Below, in pieces: positions 27,562 to 36,155 of a stretch of 64,000 bases of DNA; the stretch's first letter is position 1; each line of letters opens with the position of its first letter. The stretch lies in contig NZ_PGET01000001.1 in the NCBI RefSeq assembly GCF_002797975.1, forward strand, positions 2,666,001 through 2,730,000. Reading direction: 5' to 3'. The notes below the pieces were generated by a model. It was not told the origin of the DNA and did no database searches. It saw only the letters and a list, made by a program, of their open reading frames with translations. This stretch comes from [Clostridium] celerecrescens 18A (GTDB taxonomy: Bacteria; Bacillota; Clostridia; Lachnospirales; Lachnospiraceae). The position numbers were made by a program, and so were the translations under genes.

Positions 27562-27595
27562 CTCCTCTATCATTGGCCTATATGATAATGAGGAG
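27562..27595 (+). promoter_or_regulatory. Hairpin sequestering the carbonic anhydrase ribosome-binding site
   Basis: CTCCTC (27562-27567) and ATCAT (27569-27573) can pair with GAGGAG (27590-27595) and ATGAT (27582-27586), giving an 11-bp stem with a small bulge and an 8-nt loop. GAGGAGG is the Shine-Dalgarno sequence for the ATG at 27603, so the fold would hide it. It is a candidate translational switch. Confidence 0.5.
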
Positions 27596-27602
27596 GCAGA
27601 TT

Positions 27603-28145
27603 ATGATTAAAGAAATTTTAAAGCACAATGATGTATTTGTAAAAAGCGGTTCCTTTAAATCCTTTGCTTCAAACAAATGTCCCAGGAAAAAGCTTGCCAT
27701 ATTAACCTGCATGGATACCCGGCTGATAGAGCTTCTGCCGGCCGCACTAGACATACATAACGGAGATGTAAAGTTAATAAAAAACGCAGGCGGCTTGATC
27801 TTAGATCCATTTGACAGCACAATCCGCAGCCTGCTGATCGCTGTTCTGGAATTCGGTGTGGAGGAAGTCATGGTTATCGGTCATACCGACTGCGGAGCAG
27901 CCGTTCTGTCACCGGAAACTATCATCGCCCATTTGCTCCAGAGAGGCATTGACATGGAAACCATACACCGGCTGAAAGAGGAAGGATTGGACTTTGAATC
28001 CTGGTTTCAGGGTTTTGAAAACTCGGAAACCGCTGTTCAAAAATCCGTTTCCCTGATTAAAGGCCATCCTCTTATGCCATCCGATGTATCGGTTCTGGGA
28101 TTTGTCATGGATGTTACCTGCGGAAGGCTGGATTCGGTTTCCTGA
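27603..28145 (+). CDS. Beta-class carbonic anhydrase
   Basis: A 180-aa enzyme that interconverts CO2 and bicarbonate. The zinc site is complete: Cys in LTCMDTR (with the Asp-Arg dyad) and His-x2-Cys in GHTDCGA; the phrase IKNAGGLI is also a family mark. It is a small, clostridial-type form. The start at 27603 follows GAGGAGGCAGATT; a longer frame from TTG at 27573 is not needed. It is the only plus-strand gene in this part and sits between the citrate transporter and the decarboxylase operon. Citrate and oxaloacetate breakdown releases CO2, so a role in CO2/bicarbonate balance is plausible. A strong terminator follows the stop. Confidence 0.92.
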   Translation: MIKEILKHNDVFVKSGSFKSFASNKCPRKKLAILTCMDTRLIELLPAALDIHNGDVKLIKNAGGLILDPFDSTIRSLLIAVLEFGVEEVMVIGHTDCGAAVLSPETIIAHLLQRGIDMETIHRLKEEGLDFESWFQGFENSETAVQKSVSLIKGHPLMPSDVSVLGFVMDVTCGRLDSVS

Positions 28146-28170
28146 TCCTTACATAGCCTTACATAGGAAA

Positions 28171-28203
28171 GAAAGATGCCGGAATCAAATTCCGGCGTCT
28201 TTC
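28171..28203 (+). terminator. Terminator of the carbonic anhydrase gene
   Basis: A hairpin with arms GCCGGAAT/ATTCCGGC extended by AAAGA/TCTTT, 3-nt loop, lies 26 bp behind the stop codon. The downstream run is only partly T-rich. On the opposite strand it may also end the citrate transporter transcript. Confidence 0.7.
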
Positions 28204-28242
28204 CCATTTGAATTTTATTTTAGGATTTATATTAGGAATCTA

Positions 28243-29580
28243 TTAAAAAGTCAGTACACCAAGCAAAAGGCCGGCCACCAGGCAAACCAGACTCACTCCC
28301 CATATCCACAGGAAACAGGTTTTGATATGGTCTTTGATCTCTACTCCCGCAAGGCCGATTCCCAGGAATGTGGCCGGTACAACAGGACTTATGAAGGTTG
28401 CGCAGTTTCGGCAGACTACCATGGTGATGGCCGTATGGCTAGGATCTACGCCAAACTTACTTCCTATACCGATCAAAACTGGAAGGAGACCATAGAAATA
28501 GGAATCCGTACAGAACAATAAGGTCAGCGGCACGGACAGTACTCCGATGATAAGCGGCAGAAAACGGCCCATGGACTGAGGGATAAACGCAGCCATTGCG
28601 TTAGCCATGTAGTTCATGATCTCACTGTCTTCCAATACTCCAAGGAATACACCGGCTGCCAGTATGGTAGATGCCATCATTAGGCCAGGACCGGCGTGGG
28701 ACTTAATGATCTTATTTTGAAGCTTCGCACCAGGATAATTGACTAAAAGAGCTGCAACACATCCAATCATAAAAATAAAATAAGACGGCATCGGCATGAA
28801 AACAAGTGCTATAATAACAACTAATGTCAGGATTACGTTGAAAGCAAACAGCTTTGGTCTTGCCAGTTCTCCCAGATCGGAGGTAGAAGCACTTTCTTCC
28901 AAGGCTTCGTAATCATCAATAACAAGAGTGCTATTGACTCCTGCCCCTCTCTTCTTTTCAACAACGCCCCAGAAAAATGCAGTAAACAGAGCAACTACAA
29001 TACCAACCGCCTGCATCGGCAAAAGCTTCATCCAAAGGACATTGGCTTCTACCTCCAATACGGAAGCAGCACGCATGGTTGGACCGCCCCATGGAAGCAG
29101 GTTCATAACCCCCATGGATGTAACGCATATTAAAAGCAGTGTTGTCGGACGCATTTTCAATTTCTTGTAAACCGGCAGCATGGCTGGAATGGTGATTAAG
29201 AACGTAGAAGCGCCGCCTCCATCCAAATGGCCGATGATAGCGATGATACTGGTCATAAAAGTCACACCTACTACATTGTTCCCCACTTTTTTCATAAGCG
29301 CATCAATGATGCGGTCAAACATTCCTGCATCTGTCATAATTCCGAAAAACAATACGGAAAATATGAACAGCGCAGCGGTCGAGTGTACCCCGGACACCCC
29401 CTTGGAAATAAATTTCCCAACTTCACTGACTGTGAAGGTTCCGGTCAAAACCAGGATCAGCGCACTTACACTGGATACACCGATAAATGCCAGCGCCGGA
29501 ACAGTAACATTCCTCAGCAGTAAAACAATGATCATGATAATGGTTGCAAATCCTAATAATGCAAGCATTGTCTCATTCAT
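28243..29580 (-). CDS. CitMHS-family citrate (metal-citrate) transporter
   Basis: A 445-aa permease with about 12 hydrophobic segments, homologous to CitM/CitH of Bacillus, which take up citrate complexed with Mg2+ or Ca2+ together with H+. Typical stretches are TDAGMFDRIIDALMKKVG, AIIGHLDGGGASTFLITIPAMLPVYKKL and LLPWGGPTMRAASVL, with two pseudo-repeats around a central cytoplasmic loop (EKKRGAGVNSTLVIDDYEALEESASTSDLGEL). It starts after GAGGAGGAAGAAAAC at 29580. It is the obvious uptake system for the citrate lyase encoded 3 kb away. The sensor kinase ends 128 bp upstream on the same strand, with a large leader hairpin between them. Confidence 0.9.
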   Translation of the reverse strand: MNETMLALLGFATIIMIIVLLLRNVTVPALAFIGVSSVSALILVLTGTFTVSEVGKFISKGVSGVHSTAALFIFSVLFFGIMTDAGMFDRIIDALMKKVGNNVVGVTFMTSIIAIIGHLDGGGASTFLITIPAMLPVYKKLKMRPTTLLLICVTSMGVMNLLPWGGPTMRAASVLEVEANVLWMKLLPMQAVGIVVALFTAFFWGVVEKKRGAGVNSTLVIDDYEALEESASTSDLGELARPKLFAFNVILTLVVIIALVFMPMPSYFIFMIGCVAALLVNYPGAKLQNKIIKSHAGPGLMMASTILAAGVFLGVLEDSEIMNYMANAMAAFIPQSMGRFLPLIIGVLSVPLTLLFCTDSYFYGLLPVLIGIGSKFGVDPSHTAITMVVCRNCATFISPVVPATFLGIGLAGVEIKDHIKTCFLWIWGVSLVCLVAGLLLGVLTF

Positions 29581-29622
29581 GTTTTCTTCCTCCTCTTAAC
29601 TTTTTATTTATAGGAACAGTAT

Positions 29623-29704
29623 AAAAGCCTAACCTTACACTCTTCCTCCTTCTCTCTTTCATTTCTTTAAGAGAAAAATTAATAGTTGTTAAGATTAGGC
29701 TTTT
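29623..29704 (-). promoter_or_regulatory. Long inverted repeat in the leader of the citrate transporter
   Basis: Arms 29623-29637 and 29690-29704 (15 nt each) pair along their full length with one G-U wobble on the minus strand. The 52-nt loop has its own small hairpin (TTCTCTT/AAGAGAGAA). The outer stem ends in TTTT, so the element could terminate transcripts of the kinase gene or control read-through into the transporter. Confidence 0.5.
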
Positions 29705-29708
29705 CTTT

Positions 29709-31886
29709 TTATATTCTTTCCTTACAGTTCTTTACTGCTTTTAAAATAGCGGAGTCGGAAACCGGTTTATCGATGTATTCATCAATGATTTTCCGTTTCT
29801 TGGCCTCCAGGATTTCTCTCGTTACACGGTCCGTCATAATGATCCGGATGATATCCGGGTACTGTCCCTGAAGGGACATGAAAAAATCAGTACCGCTTTT
29901 CCCTGCAATTTCATGTTCCGTCACAATGGCATCTATTTCCTGCTCCTTTAGCACTCTCCTGGCCTCCTCAAAATCCATGCATGCCGTCAAAGGTACACGG
30001 AGCCTGCCGAAGTTCTTTTCCAGAAGCCGTAATACCTTTGGATTATCGTCGATGACCAAAAGCCTTAATTGCTCCTCACTTTCCTCCTCTGTTTCCTGCT
30101 GCTCTCCCTGCTCTTTCTGTTCATTCACAGGAAGGAAAATATGAAAGACACTGCCTTCTCCCAGCCTGCTTTCCGCAAAAACATATCCTTTGTGGGAATG
30201 AATGATCTGCTCGACCAGAGAAAGTCCAAGGCCCGTTCCGGTTCCATTTTTCTTTGTTGTAAAAAATGGATCAAAAATCTGTTTTAACACCTCTTCACTC
30301 ATGCCTTCCCCATCGTCTGCAATGTCAATCCGAAGGTAATAGTTCCACTCCTCTGAAACTGAAGTGAGCTTGTATTGTTTTAATTCTTCCGAGTTTACCC
30401 TGCTGCCGTTTATGGTTATGGTTCCTTCCCTGTGACCGATCGCATGAATTGCATTTACACAAATGTTTAATATGACCTGATTCATCTGGGTTTCGTTTCC
30501 CAAAAAACATTCATCGGATAAATCAATTTCTTTCTTCAGATGCACATGGGCGGGGCATACGGAGCTTACCATTTTTATGGCACGGACCAGTACCTTTGCG
30601 GCGTTTATGTTTTTAAACGCGGTCTCCATATTTTTCCGGCTTAAGGATGAAATCTGCTGGATGATTTCTTTTGCCTTTCTGGAAGCCTCATAAATCTCTG
30701 ATGCACTGTCATAATTTTCCTCCCCCTCTGAAAGTCCATACATCAGCAATTCGGCATATCCCATGATCGGAGTCAGTAAGTTGTTAAACTCATGGGCAAT
30801 ACCGCCGGTCATGGTTCCCATGATCTGAAGCCTCTGCTGATGGGCGATGGTTTCTTCACTCTGATGCATTTCCTCTAAAATTTTATTAAGCTCCCAGAGA
30901 TAGGCGATCTCCTCCGTGTCCTTTTTCTTCTGGACCCGTAAATCCCCGATATAAAGCACCATTCCAAGAAGTACGGAAACAATTCCTAAAAAGACAAGGC
31001 CCAGCTTGAAAAATCCGGCCGCAACCGGGATATAAATATCATTGTAGTCAATCACCGCACTGACTACCAGAAACCCGTTTCCAATAACAGCCGGTGAATA
31101 AGCGCTGACCTTTTTTACCTCCGGAACTCCCGGATCCTGCCACCAGTAGGAATAATATTCGGAGACCCCTGCCTCTCCTCTGTTCTGGTTTTCTATCATC
31201 TGCTGCAGGCTGGTTAAATCCTTGTCCGGAAACATCTCCTGCCTGCCGGAGATCACATTGATCCCCCATTGGCTTTGCTGAGGGTGAATGAGGATGATCC
31301 CTTTCGAGTCCTTGATTACCACATACCCATTGGTTCCCAGGCGAATGTTGGAAACAAGGGAATTGTAATAATTTTTTTCATTTAAAATAATGGAAAGAGA
31401 TCTGCCGTCAGGAAGAATTTTCTTTAAAATCAAATACATTTCTCCATTATCCAGTTTGCACTGCCGAAAGCTCACATCCTGTCTGATTTCTGTGACGGAA
31501 TAGGTTTCAGCCACCCCATATCCATTGATACTTTTTAATAAACTTCCGTCCTGATCCTCCAAAATAACATCAAAAACAAACCGGCTGTGTTTTGTCACAT
31601 AGCTCTGAAGTATGCTCCATTCTTCCCTGCCCGTTTTTTTATAGTTCTCGTTTTCTATGTCGCACAGGGTGTTTAAATCTGCCTGATATCCTTCAATGAA
31701 AATCTTTAAATTTTCTCCCATGCTCTGGGTTGTCAAAAGCATCTGTTTCTTTTGATTATTTATAATCGTTTCTTTATATTCATCCCAGATGCTGAATACA
31801 AGACAACAGAAAATCAGCAGCACGGAGGCCATGGCACAAAACATGAAAACCGTCCCATATCTCTTATTTCTCTTTATTTTACTCAT
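29709..31886 (-). CDS. Hybrid sensor histidine kinase with a degenerate receiver domain
   Basis: A 725-aa membrane kinase. Two membrane helices (about residues 13-33 and 285-310) enclose a large extracellular sensor of dCache type (YNSLVSNIRLGTNGYVVIKDSKGIILIHP). The H-box is MTGGIAHEFNNLLTPIMGYAELL, and the catalytic ATPase domain has NQVILNICVNAIHAIG (N-box), DIADDGEGMS (G1) and GTGTGLGLSLV (G2). The C-terminal receiver keeps the acidic pair (VIDDN) and the Lys (YIDKP), but at the phosphorylated Asp position it has Glu657 (IVTEHEIAG). I start at 31886 (MSKIKRN, AGAGGAT upstream). It is divergent from an OmpR-type regulator and surrounded by citrate genes, so it probably senses citrate or a related carboxylate. 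Confidence 0.88.
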   Translation of the reverse strand: MSKIKRNKRYGTVFMFCAMASVLLIFCCLVFSIWDEYKETIINNQKKQMLLTTQSMGENLKIFIEGYQADLNTLCDIENENYKKTGREEWSILQSYVTKHSRFVFDVILEDQDGSLLKSINGYGVAETYSVTEIRQDVSFRQCKLDNGEMYLILKKILPDGRSLSIILNEKNYYNSLVSNIRLGTNGYVVIKDSKGIILIHPQQSQWGINVISGRQEMFPDKDLTSLQQMIENQNRGEAGVSEYYSYWWQDPGVPEVKKVSAYSPAVIGNGFLVVSAVIDYNDIYIPVAAGFFKLGLVFLGIVSVLLGMVLYIGDLRVQKKKDTEEIAYLWELNKILEEMHQSEETIAHQQRLQIMGTMTGGIAHEFNNLLTPIMGYAELLMYGLSEGEENYDSASEIYEASRKAKEIIQQISSLSRKNMETAFKNINAAKVLVRAIKMVSSVCPAHVHLKKEIDLSDECFLGNETQMNQVILNICVNAIHAIGHREGTITINGSRVNSEELKQYKLTSVSEEWNYYLRIDIADDGEGMSEEVLKQIFDPFFTTKKNGTGTGLGLSLVEQIIHSHKGYVFAESRLGEGSVFHIFLPVNEQKEQGEQQETEEESEEQLRLLVIDDNPKVLRLLEKNFGRLRVPLTACMDFEEARRVLKEQEIDAIVTEHEIAGKSGTDFFMSLQGQYPDIIRIIMTDRVTREILEAKKRKIIDEYIDKPVSDSAILKAVKNCKERI

Positions 31887-31915
31887 GAAATCATCCTCTA
31901 TTTGCCTGTTCCTCA

Positions 31916-31944
31916 TTGACTTGTCTCCGGGTTAATATTATAAT
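31916..31944 (+). promoter_or_regulatory. Promoter of the response regulator gene
   Basis: TTGACT (31916-31921) and TATAAT (31939-31944) are 17 bp apart, about 40 bp before the regulator's ATG. The kinase gene diverges from the same 100-bp gap. Confidence 0.7.
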
Positions 31945-31983
31945 AATTTTAGACTTTACATAAATTTTACTTAGGGGGAAGCT

Positions 31984-32670
31984 ATGTCTGATAAAGTATT
32001 AATTGTGGATGATGATCCGGCGGTTTGTAAGTTATTGGAGAAAGTCATGCACAGCAACGATCTGGAAACCAGTGTTGCTGACAGCGGACTTACCGCACTG
32101 AATCAACTGAAAAACCACACTTACGATATGATCCTCATGGATGTAATGCTGGGTGATATGGAGGGCTTTGAAGTTATCAAACGGCTGCGAAGCCAGGGCA
32201 TCCAGACTCCGGTTATGATCGTAAGCGGAAGAAACGAGGATTATGATTCCCTATATGGTCTTTCGGTTGGCGCAGATGATTACATAACCAAGCCATTCCG
32301 TCCCCTGGTGCTGGGGGCCAAGGTAAAGGCGTTAATCCGCCGCAACAAAAATCAGGTGCTGTACAGCTCAGATGTTCTGGAATGCGGATCTTTCACTTAT
32401 AATACTTCCACCATGCGGTTTTATAAAAACGGAGAAGAGATTGTTCTTTCTTCCAAGGAAAGCAGTCTGATGCTCCTGTTTTTAAAGCATCCCGGCCAGG
32501 TATTTACAAAAGACATGATTTACGATCATGTGTGGGGAAACAGCGTTGCCGTAGACGATAATGCCATCATGGTGTACATCAACCGCCTGCGTGGTAAAAT
32601 CGAAGAAAACCGGCAGAAGCCGGTCCATATCGTAACGGTCAGAGGTCTTGGATACCGGTTTATCCCTTAG
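31984..32670 (+). CDS. OmpR/PhoB-family response regulator
   Basis: A 228-aa regulator. The receiver (residues 1-118) has the acidic pair DDD near the N-terminus, the phosphoacceptor Asp in MILMDVMLGD, Ser in IVSG and Lys in YITKPF. The winged-helix DNA-binding domain (about 128-226) has ESSLMLLFLKHPGQVFTKDMIYDHVWG and the C-terminal hairpin VRGLGYRF. It is divergent from the hybrid kinase with 97 bp between the two, so they are probably partners. Citrate regulators of enterobacteria (CitB/DcuR) are of another class, so this is a different design. Possible targets are the 22-bp spaced repeats before citD. Its stop overlaps the convergent citC stop. Confidence 0.93.
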   Translation: MSDKVLIVDDDPAVCKLLEKVMHSNDLETSVADSGLTALNQLKNHTYDMILMDVMLGDMEGFEVIKRLRSQGIQTPVMIVSGRNEDYDSLYGLSVGADDYITKPFRPLVLGAKVKALIRRNKNQVLYSSDVLECGSFTYNTSTMRFYKNGEEIVLSSKESSLMLLFLKHPGQVFTKDMIYDHVWGNSVAVDDNAIMVYINRLRGKIEENRQKPVHIVTVRGLGYRFIP

Positions 32671-33689
32671 GCCTCTGGCCTTTTTTTTTTCTTTTCAAGG
32701 TATTTCAATGTGGTTTCAGGCACCAGGTCCCTCATTCCTACAAAATCTCCCTTTTCATACCATTTCCGGACTTCAGATGCACTGATTGCCTCTCCCCCGG
32801 ATCGCATCCTCTCAATTTCCATTACAGAAATTCCATGCCTGGGAAGGATCTTTTTCATCTCCTCATTGTATTGGCTGGTTACCGCGCATACCGGTTCTGT
32901 CCCAACGAAACGTGTTGTTATCCGAAGAGCCGGGGCGATACGCCTGCCGAAAAGCTCTAAGTCCAGCCGGCAGCCGGCCCTTTCCCCCCGGACCTTTTCC
33001 TTTATGAAATAGGTTGGAAAGGTTGCTGCGGATATGACATAATCAGCTGCCTGATGAACGATCGCCCGCGGCAGATCTCTCAGGCCCTCCCGCACCATTA
33101 AAAAACGTTCATCCGCCCCAAAACTGCTTCTGTTATCGGCAAGAACCAGTACATGGACATAGTCACAGCAGGTAAGGGCCTGTTCTATCAGATATCGGTG
33201 ACCGTAAGTAAATGGATTGCAGTTGGCAACGATGGAACCGATGACCATATCTGGTTTCAGAGCCTCCTTAGGAGACTCTGAGATCAGACGGTTCGCAAAC
33301 TCTTCAAACCCGTTTTTCCTGTTTTCCATAAAAAGGACCTCATCGGTCATAAGAACCGGATAAAATCCAAGGTCTCTAAACATCTCCCTGTTTTCCGGCT
33401 TTGTGTATATAAGAATATGGGATCTGCCGTTCTCAAATTCATACTGGGTCAGGTATGAGATGATCGAACCGGATAATCCAAACCCACGTGCGCGTTTATC
33501 AACCGCAATGCATTTTAAGACATTCTGTTCTGCCGAGCCGGTGGCCTGGATCCGGTAATTCTCATCAAGCAGGCATACGCTGTATTCGATTCCCTGATCA
33601 TAATCCAGATCATTCCGTTTTAAAAAATCCTTTAAAAGTTCCAGTTCTTTTCCTTTTAACGGTCTACCCTCCAGCTTTACGAATTCCAT
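32667..33689 (-). CDS. citC: [Citrate (pro-3S)-lyase] ligase
   Basis: A 340-aa ligase that acetylates the prosthetic group of citrate lyase with ATP and acetate, switching the enzyme on. The N-terminal third is a GNAT-like domain (CIAVDKRARGFGLSGSIISYL). The rest is a nucleotidyltransferase with the adenylylation motif NPFTYGHRYLIEQA (the HxGH variant TYGH) and a C-terminal SASEVRK. It starts after GGGGAGGATTCT and overlaps the end of citG by 13 bp. The tail KKKKRPEA is encoded over a T10 run that also serves as the terminator of the convergent response regulator gene. It is the last gene of the cit operon. Confidence 0.94.
   Translation of the reverse strand: MEFVKLEGRPLKGKELELLKDFLKRNDLDYDQGIEYSVCLLDENYRIQATGSAEQNVLKCIAVDKRARGFGLSGSIISYLTQYEFENGRSHILIYTKPENREMFRDLGFYPVLMTDEVLFMENRKNGFEEFANRLISESPKEALKPDMVIGSIVANCNPFTYGHRYLIEQALTCCDYVHVLVLADNRSSFGADERFLMVREGLRDLPRAIVHQAADYVISAATFPTYFIKEKVRGERAGCRLDLELFGRRIAPALRITTRFVGTEPVCAVTSQYNEEMKKILPRHGISVMEIERMRSGGEAISASEVRKWYEKGDFVGMRDLVPETTLKYLEKKKKRPEA
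32669..32690 (+). terminator. Terminator of the response regulator inside citC
   Basis: The short hairpin AGGCC-TCT-GGCCT is followed by ten T residues (32681-32690). It starts at the regulator's stop codon and lies fully within the 3' end of citC. The stem is only 5 bp, so efficiency is uncertain. Confidence 0.55.
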
Positions 33690-34588
33690 AGAATCCTCCC
33701 CTTTACCGGTTCTTCTGCCAGATCATTCATGAAAATTGCAACAGCCAGAAGATCTGCACATCCTCCGGCACTTATATTTCCCTTTATAAAATCCGCATCC
33801 ATTCGTTTTAATGTCACCATGCTTTTGTCTCCATAAGCCCCGCCGGCAAGCAGGAAATTCCCAGCAATGGACTGTACCTTCAAAAGAACGGACGGATTAT
33901 GTCTTGCAATGATGTTAGAGTCCTCTACCCTGCTCATGAGCATAAATAAAGTTTCCAGTTTGATCCGATTCCAGTCCCGGCCTTCCTTAACCCCTTTTGC
34001 TATGACAGGAAGGGCGATCCTGCGAACGGAAGCATAGCCGCTTATGGCCTCTCCCCTTGCACCGGTAAGCCCGTATTGATTCAGATTTTTTTCACCATTG
34101 CTGGTAAACGCCTGCATCTCCTTTAATTCCTTTATAAGGGTCTCCCTTGCCATGGCCTGCTCCATTTCCACCAGATACTCTGCGGTCACGGTTCCATGAG
34201 CCTCCATACAGGCCCCGGCTGCTGCACTTAAGATTCCCAGGTGAAAGATCAGACCTTTATGAGTATTTACCCCTGCCGTAGCCTGATACATGGCTTCCTC
34301 CGCTGACAGACCGATCCGGCGGATGCGCTCAAACAGCAGCCCTGGCATGTGGGGAAGCCTCATGCCTTCTAAAGCCATGGATACAAAATACGGCTCCAGG
34401 GCTCTGGCACTCTTCTCAAAGGAGGTAACATCCATGTCTTTATGAGCACCCGGGGAATACAGATCCACCAGGCCGGGCTTGGGGGTCGTATAGACCTCCT
34501 CAAGCATGGCCCGGTAAGCCAGGTTCCCAATGTGAAAAGCCGCCTCTGTCATTGTCTCTTTTGGTTTCTCACAAGAACTGCTATTCAT
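33677..34588 (-). CDS. citG: Triphosphoribosyl-dephospho-CoA synthase
   Basis: A 303-aa enzyme that makes the precursor of the citrate lyase prosthetic group from ATP and dephospho-CoA. Family marks are EVYTTPKPGLVDLYSPGAHKDMDV near the N-terminus, YQATAGVNTHKGLIFHLGIL and LSRVEDSNIIARH-type motif (LMSRVEDSNIIARHNPSVL), and the Gly-rich end (SAGGCADLLAVAIF). Here it is a separate gene, not fused to citX as in some bacteria. It lies 3 bp after citF and overlaps citC, so the genes are translationally coupled. Confidence 0.93.
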   Translation of the reverse strand: MNSSSCEKPKETMTEAAFHIGNLAYRAMLEEVYTTPKPGLVDLYSPGAHKDMDVTSFEKSARALEPYFVSMALEGMRLPHMPGLLFERIRRIGLSAEEAMYQATAGVNTHKGLIFHLGILSAAAGACMEAHGTVTAEYLVEMEQAMARETLIKELKEMQAFTSNGEKNLNQYGLTGARGEAISGYASVRRIALPVIAKGVKEGRDWNRIKLETLFMLMSRVEDSNIIARHNPSVLLKVQSIAGNFLLAGGAYGDKSMVTLKRMDADFIKGNISAGGCADLLAVAIFMNDLAEEPVKGRILWNS

Positions 34589-34591
34589 TAT

Positions 34592-36154
34592 TTATTCTCC
34601 TGTAAACTGAAACTCCCTGATCTTACGAACCACATCCATAACAGTACCATCCCGGCTTTCGATGATACCTACCACCTTATCATCAAACTGTACCTTTTCC
34701 GGTTCTCCTGTAATGGAGTATGCGATATCCCGCAGTTCCTCAATGGTCTTAAACGGCAGATCCACATCTTTCATACACTGGATTAATTCCTGCCTTCTTG
34801 GATTGATTGCAATTCCATAATCCGTGATCACCACATCAATGGATTCGCCGGGTGTTGTAACCGTTGTTACATCTGTGCAGACTGCCGGAATCCTTCCCTG
34901 CAGCAGCGGAGTAATCACGATGGTACATTTTGCTCCTGCCGCAGTGTCCGGATGACCTCCCTGAGCGCCTGTAATCATGCCGTCAGAGCCAACCACTACG
35001 TTGCAGTTAAAATTCACATCCACTTCCAGAGCTGCCAGGATCACAAAATCCAGCTTGTTGACAACAGCTCCCTTGTTAAAGGGGTCGGCATATTCTCCTG
35101 CACTGATCCGAAAATGCTTTGGATTCATAACGGATTCTACCGCATCCAGATCGAAATCCTGGGTATCTAACAGGGCATCCACCTGACCGTTCTCCAATAA
35201 GTCGCACATGGGCTTTGTCAGTCCTCCCACTCCGAAGCGCATGCGCACATTTCTCTCCTTCATGATTTTTGCAAGTGAAATGGTGGAAGCAATGGAAGCT
35301 CCGCCTACTCCGGTCTGGTAAGAAAATCCGTCTTTAAAATACGGGGTATTCACGACAAAATTGGTGCAATAATCAGCCATCATAAGCTTTCGCATATCTG
35401 TGGTTGGTTTTGCGGCTCCGGTAGCAATCTTCTCCGGATTCCCGATCTCATCAACAACTACCACATAATCTACCTTTGTCATGGAAATATGGGCGGGGAA
35501 GTTTGGGAATGGAACCAGGCAGTCCGTGATTGCAACCACTTTATCCGCATAATCTGCATCCACCATGGAATAAGAGAGAACGCCGCAATCAGACTTTCCG
35601 CCGATGCCCCGGCAGTTTCCATAGTCATCGCAGGTGGGTGCACCGATAAATGCAATATCGATCCTTACCTCACCGGTTTCAATGGCACGGACTCTACCGC
35701 CATGGGAACGCATAATGGCCAGGCCCTTTAGCTTTCCTTCTGATATGGCCCTGCCGATCTTTCCCCTGACGCCGGAGGACTGAATCCCGGTAATGGTCTC
35801 ATCCTCTATGTAGTCCACCAGTTTATCATGGGCTTTACCAAGGGAGCTTGCACAGATGGTGATATCCTTGATTCCCATGTTGTGGATCTCCTCCATTACC
35901 ATGTTTACCACATAGTCGCCTTCCCGGAAATGATGATGAAAGCCCAGAGTCATGCCATCCCGGATCCCGCATTTCACCAGACAATCGTGAATGCTGTCCA
36001 CCAGCTTGCTCCCTTCCGAATTGATCACGCACTTTGTAAATGGACCATCTTTTTTATACACAGATCCATCAAAGTGATGTACTCCCATAAACGGTTCTTT
36101 TCCTGTGAGTTTTAAGATTTCTTCCGGAATATCTCTCCCTACTGCATTAATCAT
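34592..36154 (-). CDS. citF: Citrate lyase alpha subunit (citrate CoA-transferase)
   Basis: A 520-aa subunit that exchanges the acetyl group on the acyl carrier subunit for citrate. Recognisable blocks: KLVDSIHDCLVKCGIRDGMTLGFHHHFREGDYV, GVLSYSMVDADYADKVV, TDYCTNFV-type region (MADYCTNFVVNTPYF), and the CoA-transferase motif GAQGGHPDTAAGAKC. I start at 36154 (MINAVGRDIPEE), directly behind GGAGGATTGTAAG; an ATG 39 bp upstream would lie within citE. Its stop is separated from citG by 3 bp. Length matches known CitF (about 505-520 aa). Confidence 0.96.
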   Translation of the reverse strand: MINAVGRDIPEEILKLTGKEPFMGVHHFDGSVYKKDGPFTKCVINSEGSKLVDSIHDCLVKCGIRDGMTLGFHHHFREGDYVVNMVMEEIHNMGIKDITICASSLGKAHDKLVDYIEDETITGIQSSGVRGKIGRAISEGKLKGLAIMRSHGGRVRAIETGEVRIDIAFIGAPTCDDYGNCRGIGGKSDCGVLSYSMVDADYADKVVAITDCLVPFPNFPAHISMTKVDYVVVVDEIGNPEKIATGAAKPTTDMRKLMMADYCTNFVVNTPYFKDGFSYQTGVGGASIASTISLAKIMKERNVRMRFGVGGLTKPMCDLLENGQVDALLDTQDFDLDAVESVMNPKHFRISAGEYADPFNKGAVVNKLDFVILAALEVDVNFNCNVVVGSDGMITGAQGGHPDTAAGAKCTIVITPLLQGRIPAVCTDVTTVTTPGESIDVVITDYGIAINPRRQELIQCMKDVDLPFKTIEELRDIAYSITGEPEKVQFDDKVVGIIESRDGTVMDVVRKIREFQFTGE

Positions 36155-36155
36155 C

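Noticed and set aside
28084..28521. 145-codon plus-strand frame after the carbonic anhydrase
   Set aside because: Crosses the terminator at 28171-28203 and is antisense to the conserved CitMHS gene.
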